From the NCBI RefSeq assembly GCF_023276655.1, contig NZ_JALGRK010000001.1:825501-889500 (forward strand): DNA of 64,000 nt, given 5' to 3'. Made by a program: the position numbers and the translations under genes. How positions within the stretch are numbered: position 1 is the first letter of the stretch; the number at the start of each line of letters is the position of its first letter. Below are positions 50,202 to 58,537 of this stretch, piece after piece. The notes under the pieces were generated by a model, which worked only from the letters and a program-made list of their open reading frames with translations, was not told where the DNA came from and did no database searches. This DNA comes from Olsenella intestinalis. Its GTDB lineage: Bacteria > Actinomycetota > Coriobacteriia > Coriobacteriales > Atopobiaceae.

Positions 50202-52388
50202 TTACACTTTCACATAGGCCCTCGGCGACTTTCTGGAGTCATATATCGCCAGAAGGTATTGTTCGTATTCCTGATAGTCGACTTCATCTATCTTCGGAAC
50301 AATGTGATGAATCTGAATCGAGATATCAGCGCTAGGGTTAATAACCGTTTTATCGCCAATGTACTTCGACTCTTCGACGCTAGTGCTACTGCGGCCTTGC
50401 TGGAGAGCTTTGATTCTGTGGCTGTCCTTGTAAAAGCTGCGGCTGCGTTCCTGTCCCATGGACATCTGCAATACGGCTACGCTCTTCGCAGTACGAATTC
50501 TTTGCAGCAATTCCGTTTTCGCAAAACTGCCACCGTCGCCATCGAAAATCGCATCATCGAGGGTTTGGATCAACTTGAGTACGTCGTGCACATCCGCCAT
50601 GCTCATGAGGGCTGTCGGTTCGTTCGTAAGCTGTCTACCATAGTCAACGCCCACGAATGAGTGGTGTGTCACGAAGTCTTCTATCACGTCCCTGTTGCGT
50701 CGTGCCTTGTCCTTGTCGAACAGGCCGTTGCTTTGTTTCGTCCAGTCATCGACTCTGATAATTGAGTAGTTTACTACCGATTTCCTGGTCGGCTGTTGCT
50801 TGGTTCTTTCGGCAAGAATTCGTATAGCTCCGATTTCTCGAGTGCCGTCTTCGACTTCCTCCATTTGCGTCCAAAGGTCATCTTCCATGTCGCCAAGATA
50901 CGAAAACTCCTGGGCGATTTCCTCCGTCGTGAAGAGCCTTGTGAGTTCCACGTACTGGGACCTGTATCCAAACCAGCGCGCGCGTTGGAGGTTCGTGTCC
51001 ATGTTTCCGCCGGATTTGGCCCAGCGGACAAAATACGTTGTAAGCAGATGGTCGAAGGTGATGCCTCTCTGCAGAAGATCGGCTCCTATGTTGATGCGGT
51101 GCTGATAGATTATTGAATTGCTATTTGTGCTCTTCTCTCTCGAGTTCTGTCGCAACACGACACTGCTGTCAGCAACCTTGTATAGTTTCTCGATGAAGTC
51201 TCTGTCAAATGGCACGGCCTCCCGAGTGCATTCATCAAAGATTTTCAGGTATATAGGCTTGAACAGCGCAACGGCGGCATCGTCGTCTCCTTCGATTGCA
51301 TCAGAGAGAACGCCCCTTAAATCGTTGAGATACGCCTCGGCCCACTGTGAAATTTGCTCGTGGTATTTGATTTCCTTGCGTGCATGGATGACCATATCTG
51401 ACTTATTGCGTCTCTTGACATCCTTACGTGTCGTGAGAATGGCGCTCGCAACGAGGAAATGCCGTATCGCAGTCTGGAACGACTCGGGGCTCATATTGTT
51501 TTCTAGGCACGCCTCGAAGTCATCGTCGCTGGTTATCACCACACCAGGGTCGCTAAGATGATACACTTCGGCGCCGCAGTATCCCTTTGCGGGACTGAGG
51601 AGATGCAGCCGCGAAGGAATGAGCTGGCTCAATTCGTTCAAGAATACGTTCGCTTGTGGAGTCGCTGTTACCGAAAAGTACAGCGGATCATGCAGAACAT
51701 CCTTGAGGGCGCAGATGCTCTTGTAGGTAGACGATGCGTCAGTAGCCTTGTCCTTCGCGTTGTTGAGGCTCGCCTGGTCACCCTCGTCGTCGATGATCAA
51801 GGCCTTGCCTTCCACCCCTCTGAGCAGGGCGAGTTTTTCCGCTACCTGCCGAATTCTGTCGTAATGCTTGAGGCAGGCAATGATTATGGGATTGCCCGAT
51901 TCGAGAACGTGGCGCAGATAATCCTCGTTGCAACCGCTTATGTCTAAAGATATCTCGCTATTAGTGGCAGTGGACATGAGCACCGGGGCATCAGAGTCTT
52001 CAAGGTCGAAGTCTTCGTCGTAATCAGGGATGTCGAATGTCTTTCTGAATCTCTTCACACTCTGGTCGAGAAGGTTCGCGGTGTATCCGCCAAACAAGAC
52101 GAGAATTCGGAACCCGTTATCAAATGCGAGGGCGCTGAGCATTTCAAGGTTTGAAGTCTTACCAGATTGAACCTTCCCAACAAGCAGCACGTTGTTGCTT
52201 TGACTCGCGTCCTTTGTTTGCCTCATGGCGTCAGATAGAATGCGTGTGGCAGCATCACGGGTGCTGGTCGCGCCTTCTGGACCGTAAGCCTTTTCGTGCT
52301 TCGAATTGACGAGCTCAGAATAATGCCCGTATTCGATAACTATGCCCTGTGCACTAGCGTTATGGGCGTAAACATCATCCATTGCCAT
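50202..52388 (-). CDS. Z1-domain superfamily II-type helicase/endonuclease component
   Basis: 728 residues. Walker A is LLVGKVQSGKTSN (about residues 67-79) and the Walker B-like motif is IIDDEGDQASLNN (about 198-210). FSVTATPQANV is motif III-like, and NMDTNLQRARWFGYR is the motif VI region with its arginine. These define the Z1 family, first recognised beside MORC-type ATPases in predicted restriction systems. It probably translocates on DNA for the nuclease encoded next. The start overlaps the MORC gene by 14 bases. GCTCTTCTC at 51129 is the only copy of the repeated word in the island. Confidence 0.9.
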   Translation of the reverse strand: MAMDDVYAHNASAQGIVIEYGHYSELVNSKHEKAYGPEGATSTRDAATRILSDAMRQTKDASQSNNVLLVGKVQSGKTSNLEMLSALAFDNGFRILVLFGGYTANLLDQSVKRFRKTFDIPDYDEDFDLEDSDAPVLMSTATNSEISLDISGCNEDYLRHVLESGNPIIIACLKHYDRIRQVAEKLALLRGVEGKALIIDDEGDQASLNNAKDKATDASSTYKSICALKDVLHDPLYFSVTATPQANVFLNELSQLIPSRLHLLSPAKGYCGAEVYHLSDPGVVITSDDDFEACLENNMSPESFQTAIRHFLVASAILTTRKDVKRRNKSDMVIHARKEIKYHEQISQWAEAYLNDLRGVLSDAIEGDDDAAVALFKPIYLKIFDECTREAVPFDRDFIEKLYKVADSSVVLRQNSREKSTNSNSIIYQHRINIGADLLQRGITFDHLLTTYFVRWAKSGGNMDTNLQRARWFGYRSQYVELTRLFTTEEIAQEFSYLGDMEDDLWTQMEEVEDGTREIGAIRILAERTKQQPTRKSVVNYSIIRVDDWTKQSNGLFDKDKARRNRDVIEDFVTHHSFVGVDYGRQLTNEPTALMSMADVHDVLKLIQTLDDAIFDGDGGSFAKTELLQRIRTAKSVAVLQMSMGQERSRSFYKDSHRIKALQQGRSSTSVEESKYIGDKTVINPSADISIQIHHIVPKIDEVDYQEYEQYLLAIYDSRKSPRAYVKV

Positions 52389-53967
52389 TCACCGCCATCG
52401 CATATAGTATTCGGTTCATGTTGCTGCGAATTGCCGACGAAATAATCATGCCAGCTTGCGTCGAGTTAAGCTTTGCCTGCTCCTCGGACGCCACGAAAGC
52501 TATGACTAATTTCTCCAACACGACCTGAAAGTCCTCTTCCCTCGAATACGGCTTGAAAAACGGGTGGTTCAGGTTTATGGTCACGGCAACGGAATCATCC
52601 GTGGGGTACGTTACGCCGATCCACTTCTCGCCGCTTTCAATGGACCAGCGCACCTCGATGGTCTTGGTTTGAGTTGAACTGACCTTTATGGGATAGGTGC
52701 GTACGTCGCTGAGCAACTCATCCGGGACCTTTGATTCCTCGCGCTGCATCTTGCGGTAGTTTTGCACGTAGCGACTCTCCGCCGATTCGCCTGTATCGTT
52801 GGCGCACACTTCTTCTGGTTGCGCTTCCTCGACGTCGTCTCTCGCTTTGTTCAAGCCGTTGTTAAGTCGGGTTATTGTGTCCGTGACCTGGGCCTCAACC
52901 CTGTTAGAAGCCGGTGTCGCTAGCTGCGACTCCTGCATCCGCGCCTTCTTCGTCATGTCGGCGATTTTGCGGAAGTCGGCTATTTGCATCTTAAGTGCCT
53001 CAATGAAGGCATCTTCCAGACCGTCCTCCCAAACAAAGCCATCCTTGGCTTGGTTGATTGGAAAGTCGTCGAGGTCCAGTTCGCCGAATAGCTTCAGCGA
53101 TATCTCACTGTTGGCGTTACCGAAGATCTCTCGTGGTTTGTAATTGGCGTCAGCACCGCCAAGGACAACTCGCCCCCGGCGGAATAAGGCGAATCCCGCC
53201 TTGATGAAGGAGCCGGGATCCATGATTGCCACGAAACCGGTCACATGATGCTTCTCTGGCCCGAAGTCGAACTCGAAATCAAGTGGCTTCTTCCATTGCT
53301 GATCCCGAAAGCGAAGTATCGGGAACTGCTCGAAGGTTATGGGTTGGCCGTTAAACATTATTTCAACGTCACCATTAGCAAGATCGCGCCGGTACATGCT
53401 GCCTAGCATATCCTTGATTTTGCCTATCGAGCGACCAGCAAGCTTCTTCGTTAGCTTCTCTATCTTTACAACCGTGCCGTGAGTGTATGGCGGCACATTG
53501 GTTACGCGGATATTGATATTGCTCTCTCCGCTTTCGTGGAGGTAGGGGATGTCGACGGTTGCCTTGAATTGTCTTGTTGAGCCGAGCTGGGTGCTGGTCA
53601 CGCTCCAAACACTTCCGAACCAGGAGGCTGCAGTCTTGAGGCCCATGCCAAACTCGTTACGGCTATTCATCTGATCGGAGTTCTTTGCGTCGAGTTTTAT
53701 GGCGTCAAGAAACCTGTCTCGTTCCATGCCATATGCGTTATCGGTGACTGTAAGTGTCATGGCCCCGGGATCGTACTCGATATCAATCCTCAGACGATAG
53801 TAGTCCTCAGAATCGATGAGCTCTGTCTTGTGCAGGAGGTGGGATTGAGTCGAGTTGTCCACGAACTCGCCTATGGCATATTGCGGCTTATAGCTAAGCC
53901 TTGAAAAAACGTTGAGTATGCCCGCCTGGGGCCTCATGTCGAATGTAAAGTCACCGTCGTAGCTCAT
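52375..53967 (-). CDS. MORC-like GHKL (Hsp90-type) ATPase
   Basis: 530 residues. The GHKL ATP site is complete: N-box AIGEFVDNSTQS (about residues 31-42), TVTDNAYGM (about 73-81) and NEFGMGLKTAA (about 103-113). An S5-like fold follows, with TKKLAGRSIGKIK. The C-terminal half has a Glu-rich linker (about 370-410) and a domain of unknown fold. Relatives act as ATP-driven clamps in predicted restriction-modification operons and gave rise to eukaryotic MORC proteins. It sits between the methyltransferase and the Z1 helicase, as in those operons. Confidence 0.9.
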   Translation of the reverse strand: MSYDGDFTFDMRPQAGILNVFSRLSYKPQYAIGEFVDNSTQSHLLHKTELIDSEDYYRLRIDIEYDPGAMTLTVTDNAYGMERDRFLDAIKLDAKNSDQMNSRNEFGMGLKTAASWFGSVWSVTSTQLGSTRQFKATVDIPYLHESGESNINIRVTNVPPYTHGTVVKIEKLTKKLAGRSIGKIKDMLGSMYRRDLANGDVEIMFNGQPITFEQFPILRFRDQQWKKPLDFEFDFGPEKHHVTGFVAIMDPGSFIKAGFALFRRGRVVLGGADANYKPREIFGNANSEISLKLFGELDLDDFPINQAKDGFVWEDGLEDAFIEALKMQIADFRKIADMTKKARMQESQLATPASNRVEAQVTDTITRLNNGLNKARDDVEEAQPEEVCANDTGESAESRYVQNYRKMQREESKVPDELLSDVRTYPIKVSSTQTKTIEVRWSIESGEKWIGVTYPTDDSVAVTINLNHPFFKPYSREEDFQVVLEKLVIAFVASEEQAKLNSTQAGMIISSAIRSNMNRILYAMAVNGNG

Positions 53968-53990
53968 GTGCAGTTGATGCTCCCGAACTT

Positions 53991-55244
53991 CTATTTCAGC
54001 GTCAGTCCACTATTTCGCAGTCTCAGCAAGCCTTGGGCAAGCTGGTATGCGATTTCGACGTTCACTGCATTTCCTAGCTCTTTGTACACCTGTTTACTGC
54101 TTCCGGTAAATACGAACTCCTCATCGAAACTTTGCAACCTCGCAGCTTCACGGATTGTTATTTCCCGGAAATGATTTATGCTCTCGTCCCAGATCAAGGG
54201 CGTTGTCGCCATGGCAACAAGAGAGGGGAAGCAGTCGGGTCTCTTTACGCGGATTCCTGATTGCCTGATCTGAACGAGCCCATGCTTTATATCGGGCACG
54301 TCTTCGCCGCAGTTCCACTCGAATTTCTGCAGCAGCTTAGTGCGGTCGAGCATGTTGTAACGTCGAACCCAGGCGTCGATGTAGTCACGGTTCATTTGGT
54401 ATAGGTGTCGGTTCCTGCGCACGTAGTTCTGCTTCCAACCGGGCATCGATTCTAGGCCGATCTGGTTGAAGAATGTCCGATCGAATTCTATGCCAAGTCC
54501 GAAGCAGCTGAGCCAAATGGGAAAACCAATGGTGGTAATACCGATCTCTTCCCTGAACTCATCCCATGCGAACAGGGCCTCTTCCTTGTCTGGGGCAAGG
54601 CGGACTGGGTTGCTCGGAGTCTCATCAAGGATATCGAATGCCGCGTTTGGCTTGCATGTTGCTTTTCTAAGCCAAAGGTCGTCCTCGATTATCTGGCCGT
54701 ACGGCAGAAGATCATGGTTCTTGACGTCGCTTCTGATGCCGAGGATGAAGACGCGCTCTCTGATCTGGGGGATGCCAAAGTCTGAGGGCGAAAGGATAAT
54801 CGGTCTGGTCGTTATCGTGAAATCGCGCTTTGCTAGCTCTTCCTGTATTGTTTCCCAGTACTCTTTGCGATCCGCCAGGTTCCTAACGTTTTCAAAGAGG
54901 ATGAACTCAACCTCGTCATGCGCGTCAATGATGTCCATGATTGTATAGAAAAGCTGGCCTCTCGATTCGTCTTTGAAGCCCTTTCTCTTGCCGGCCTTAC
55001 TAAACGGCTGGCACGGAAACCCTGCGCATACAAACTGAAAATCTGGGAGGTCTTTTGGATCAAGGTCTCGCACGTCTCCCAGCATCGGAGTGTCGGGAAA
55101 GTTCGCGCGGTATGTATCAATGCAGACCTGGTCTATCTCAGACGCGCCGACGCAAATGCATCCGAGCCTATCCATAGCTTGATGAAAACCACCAATGCCG
55201 CTGCAAAGGTCTAAGTATCTAATGGGTTCTTTATGATCGTCCAT
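53991..55244 (-). CDS. DNA (cytosine-5) methyltransferase of the MORC/Z1 operon
   Basis: 417 residues with the m5C order: DLCSGIGGFHQA (motif I), AGFPCQPFSKAGKRKGF (motif IV with the catalytic Cys), LFENVRNL (motif VI), IPQIRERVF (motif VIII) and ELGNAVNVE (motif X). The target-recognition region lies around residues 220-330. It should protect host DNA from the linked nuclease; the recognition sequence cannot be read from the protein. It is 23 bases upstream of the MORC gene and 57 bases behind the unknown 545-residue gene. Confidence 0.94.
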   Translation of the reverse strand: MDDHKEPIRYLDLCSGIGGFHQAMDRLGCICVGASEIDQVCIDTYRANFPDTPMLGDVRDLDPKDLPDFQFVCAGFPCQPFSKAGKRKGFKDESRGQLFYTIMDIIDAHDEVEFILFENVRNLADRKEYWETIQEELAKRDFTITTRPIILSPSDFGIPQIRERVFILGIRSDVKNHDLLPYGQIIEDDLWLRKATCKPNAAFDILDETPSNPVRLAPDKEEALFAWDEFREEIGITTIGFPIWLSCFGLGIEFDRTFFNQIGLESMPGWKQNYVRRNRHLYQMNRDYIDAWVRRYNMLDRTKLLQKFEWNCGEDVPDIKHGLVQIRQSGIRVKRPDCFPSLVAMATTPLIWDESINHFREITIREAARLQSFDEEFVFTGSSKQVYKELGNAVNVEIAYQLAQGLLRLRNSGLTLK

Positions 55245-55301
55245 TTACAACATCATTTCGTGTTACTCGAAATTGTTTTGTCTAAAGACAGTGCAAAGGC
55301 A

Positions 55302-56939
55302 TCAACTCCGCGCTGTGTCAAGCATGAGTGCATATCTCTCCTTGAGGGAGTATGCGTCGGGTAGCCTCGAAATACGGTGGTGCACAAGCTCGTCAAACAG
55401 CTCCGTCTGCATTGACACGGAATCAATGCCACCAGCCTCTTCAAGCAAGTCATAGAAGGTCATGAAACGAAAGGTGAACGGGATGTCGCCGATTGTCTCT
55501 GCGTGGCCGTCCTTGAAGCGGCTTAGCCTTGATATGTCGTGCGCAACGTAAGCGACCTCGACGTTGCGCATGAACTCCTCGCCGCGATCCTTGGCATCGC
55601 GCTTGAAGTAGTCAACTGTCTGGACGAGAGAGTTTATGTGGTCTTGCACGTACTCGTCCCGCAGGCCACCGCCATGCGCCTCGTAGGCGTGCAAGGTTCT
55701 CCTGTCCTCAAGGCTCAGGTACTCGACGTCGCCAAACTTTCTGCCCGATGTGTTCGTCTCGTTGACTGAAGAACCGAGCCCACGGGCCCCCCACTTGTCG
55801 TAGTCGTGGGAGCACATGGTGAGGAAGTCCACCAATCGCTGGTCGAGCACGCCCTTTGTGCGGCTGTTCGACGTTGCCACGCGCTCCACGAACGAGCGGA
55901 TGCCTGCTGGTGTGATGCTGGGCAGGGGCGTCGATGCCTGCTTCTCGTTCGCCTCGTGGACGAGGTAGCACCTGATCACATGCGCGACTCGTCGCCGGGT
56001 CGTGTAGGGCAGCTCGCTCATGATGTCGAATATGTCGGCGAGCATGATGGAGCCGTTCTGGGTCTCGTGCGAGAGTTTCGTCTCGGCCCATGCCGTGTCC
56101 AGCGAGTAGACCGACTTCGCGTTGTTGAGGTATGGGTTCGCCTGGGTTGGGTGGTACATCGAGTTCCAGAGCGCCTGGACCTTCTGGCCGCGCGGCCCGC
56201 ACTCGTAGATTGCCCTGCCGGGGAACCTGTCGGTGGTATCGAGCGTTAGCAGCTCGAAGTAAAGCATGAACAGGTATGGCTCGAACCCGACGCGCACGAG
56301 TTCTGTGACTTCCTCCCAAAGCTCCTCGTTGCGGGAGAAGTTGCCGAGCAGGCCTTTGAAGGTCCCGTCCGACTCGTCGGCGGGCGTGTCGCCGAAATAG
56401 GCGGACACGTCCTCGGTGTCGGCCTGGTGTATCGCGTCGATGTTGTCGACGACGAATGCGGCCGATATGCCGATTGCGCCGAGCACGCTGCGTATCGCGT
56501 CGAACGTGGCGCCCGGCACGTTGAGGATGGACCTGATGCGGTCTAGGCCAAGGTGCTGCTCAACTACCAGCGTGCGGATGAGCGGCGCGCAACCGACGAG
56601 CGCGACTGCGTGTGCGCGGCTCATGTAGAACTTCTGCTCGAGCTTCTCAACGAGCCTGAAGTACTCCCCGGCAAGCCTCTTCATGTTGGCGTCGACGCCG
56701 ACGGCCTCGCGCACGGCGTCACGCAACTCCTTCGAGGGGGTGCCGCCCTCGGCAAACCAAAGGTCCCACATCTCGGAGAAACGCTCTGCGACCTCTTCCT
56801 CGGGAAGCGAGATCGCAGCCGGCGCGGTTCTGTAGAAGGAGATCGCCCTCTCGGCCGCCTGGTCCGTCGTGTTCGGGTCAATAGGCATAGACGATGCGAG
56901 GAACGCATCGGCAACGCTTGATATGGCTTCGCTACTCAT
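55302..56939 (-). CDS. Unknown 545-residue protein between regulator and methyltransferase
   Basis: No family recognised. It looks soluble and mostly helical, with no signal peptide, transmembrane helix, P-loop or obvious nuclease motif. It begins with a disordered Ser/Ala-rich stretch. The middle has aromatic segments (WEEVTELVRVGFEPYLFMLY) and the C-terminus a well-conserved-looking FTFRFMTFYDLLEEAGG. Its start overlaps the XRE gene by 8 bases, so the two are translated together, and the methyltransferase follows 57 bases later. It may be a specificity, sensor or effector subunit (inference from position only). Confidence 0.8.
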   Translation of the reverse strand: MSSEAISSVADAFLASSMPIDPNTTDQAAERAISFYRTAPAAISLPEEEVAERFSEMWDLWFAEGGTPSKELRDAVREAVGVDANMKRLAGEYFRLVEKLEQKFYMSRAHAVALVGCAPLIRTLVVEQHLGLDRIRSILNVPGATFDAIRSVLGAIGISAAFVVDNIDAIHQADTEDVSAYFGDTPADESDGTFKGLLGNFSRNEELWEEVTELVRVGFEPYLFMLYFELLTLDTTDRFPGRAIYECGPRGQKVQALWNSMYHPTQANPYLNNAKSVYSLDTAWAETKLSHETQNGSIMLADIFDIMSELPYTTRRRVAHVIRCYLVHEANEKQASTPLPSITPAGIRSFVERVATSNSRTKGVLDQRLVDFLTMCSHDYDKWGARGLGSSVNETNTSGRKFGDVEYLSLEDRRTLHAYEAHGGGLRDEYVQDHINSLVQTVDYFKRDAKDRGEEFMRNVEVAYVAHDISRLSRFKDGHAETIGDIPFTFRFMTFYDLLEEAGGIDSVSMQTELFDELVHHRISRLPDAYSLKERYALMLDTARS

Positions 56940-57195
56940 CGATTCTCTCCCACAAAGGCCTGTCTTCCGCTCTCGTTGCGGCGTCGATCTCCCCGGCGAC
57001 GTCGGACACGGTAAGTCCGCACGCGCTCAGGAATGAGATTAGCTGCGCAACGCTCAGCTTGTAGGCGCCGGACTCGAGCTTCGATATCGTTGCCTGCTGC
57101 GTCTCCAGCGCGTCGGCCATGTTGGCCTGTGACAGCCCGGCGGCTTTGCGCCACTTGGCGAGCAGCGCGCCTAGGCTGGTGCTTTTGTCGGTCAT
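56932..57195 (-). CDS. XRE-family regulator, controller-type
   Basis: 87 residues with one helix-turn-helix: LLAKWRKAAGLSQANMADAL, then QQATISKLESGAYKLSVAQL. The C-terminus is acidic. It heads the leftward defence operon. The palindrome GCTCATTCT/AGAATGAGC at 57252-57274 in the divergent spacer suits a controller (C-protein-like) that times methyltransferase and restriction-gene expression on both sides. No toxin partner is adjacent. Confidence 0.9.
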   Translation of the reverse strand: MTDKSTSLGALLAKWRKAAGLSQANMADALETQQATISKLESGAYKLSVAQLISFLSACGLTVSDVAGEIDAATRAEDRPLWERIDE

Positions 57196-57251
57196 TCGGA
57201 TATCCCGCTCTCGCTTCTTTGCGTTACGTGCGATATGGTATCATCCATAGG

Positions 57252-57274
57252 GCTCATTCTACAACAGAATGAGC
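57252..57274. promoter_or_regulatory. Operator in the divergent defence promoter
   Basis: Perfect 9-bp inverted repeat GCTCATTCT / AGAATGAGC with an ACAAC centre. It lies in the 100-base spacer between the leftward XRE gene and the rightward methyltransferase, next to ATATGGTATCAT, which can supply -10 elements. Likely the XRE regulator's site. Confidence 0.7.
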
Positions 57275-57295
57275 TCATCTAGAAAGTGAGTGGAG

Positions 57296-58411
57296 ATGCC
57301 CAGATTCGTCAGCTTGTATACCGGTGCCGGGGGCCTCGACCTCGGCTTCATCGCCGCCGGGTTCACTCCGGTGTTCGCCAATGACATCAACGCCGACGCC
57401 ATGGAGACGTACGCAGCGACAATGGACATGATCTCCCAGCGCGCCGGCGTGCCGTTCGACCATGAGATCGTGACTGGGGACATACGCCAGGTGGAGCATC
57501 TTCCCGAAAAGAGCTGTGCTGAGCTTGTTATCGGCGGTCCGCCCTGCCAGGGCTTCTCGGTCGCTGGCAAGATGGATCCAAACGACCCCCGCTCGCGTCA
57601 CGTGTTCGACTTTCTTGCGATGGTCGAGCGCGTCGAGCCGCAGGCGTTCGTGATGGAGAACGTTAAGGCGCTGGCGCGGAACAAGCGCTGGGCTGGCACA
57701 ATAGCCGACATCAGGAGCCAGGCCGAGAAGATCGGCTACAAGACGTACCTAGAAGTCCTCAATAGCGCGGACTACGGCGTGCCGCAGACGCGTGAGAGGA
57801 TGTTCCTGGTGGGATTCCGCGACAGCGGCGTCGAGTATGAATATCCTGCGCCGTCGGTTCAGGAGCATGTCGGCGTGGCACAGGCGCTCAGGAGCCTTCC
57901 GGCCATGGGCCAGCCGGGTAATGACCAAACCTGCAAGGCGAAAGTCACGGCGGCCAAGGAGCCGATTCTCAGGCAGTCGCCGTTCGCGGGGATGCTCTTC
58001 AACGGCCAGGGCCGTCCGATGGACATGAATCGGCCCGCACCGACGCTCCCAGCGTCGATGGGCGGCAACCGCACGCCCATCGTGGATCAAGAGACACTTG
58101 AGACCGGCGCGAAGCAGTGGGTCGAGACGTATCACGATTCGCTGATGGGCGGCGGCGAGGTGGTTACAACAATACCGAGCAGGCTCAGACGGATTACGGT
58201 TCAAGAGGCTGCTGCCATCCAGTCGTTCCCGAAGGACGTGCCATGGCACGGCTCGCAGAGTTCGCGATACCGTCAGATAGGAAACGCCGTGCCGCCCAAA
58301 ATGTCATATGCGGTAGCACTTTCGATTCTCAATACGCTCGGATGGAACGCTATGCGGGACCCGGAGTTGCTCGATGCAATCTCTGCCAAGGCTTCAAAAG
58401 CAGCGTCTTGA
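57296..58411 (+). CDS. Second DNA (cytosine-5) methyltransferase
   Basis: 371 residues. Motif I is SLYTGAGGLDLGF, motif IV is GGPPCQGFSVAGKMDPNDPR, motif VI is VMENVKALAR, motif VIII is VPQTRERMF and motif X is QIGNAVPPK. It is clearly a different lineage from the methyltransferase at 53991 and probably has another target. The ATG at 57296 begins the usual MxRFVSLYTGAGG start; a GTG two codons earlier is also open. It is divergent from the XRE regulator and upstream of the nuclease-helicase gene, with which it may form a separate restriction unit. Confidence 0.93.
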   Translation: MPRFVSLYTGAGGLDLGFIAAGFTPVFANDINADAMETYAATMDMISQRAGVPFDHEIVTGDIRQVEHLPEKSCAELVIGGPPCQGFSVAGKMDPNDPRSRHVFDFLAMVERVEPQAFVMENVKALARNKRWAGTIADIRSQAEKIGYKTYLEVLNSADYGVPQTRERMFLVGFRDSGVEYEYPAPSVQEHVGVAQALRSLPAMGQPGNDQTCKAKVTAAKEPILRQSPFAGMLFNGQGRPMDMNRPAPTLPASMGGNRTPIVDQETLETGAKQWVETYHDSLMGGGEVVTTIPSRLRRITVQEAAAIQSFPKDVPWHGSQSSRYRQIGNAVPPKMSYAVALSILNTLGWNAMRDPELLDAISAKASKAAS

Positions 58412-58537
58412 TAGCGGCAAAGGCAGCATCGACAACATCCTCATCAAAAAGCGTAACGGCATGCGTTATAAGTGCTCTCCTGATTGACAAATTCGGGCAG
58501 TTGCCGGATCCTGGACCTAATCCCCAGGAGAGGCGTC

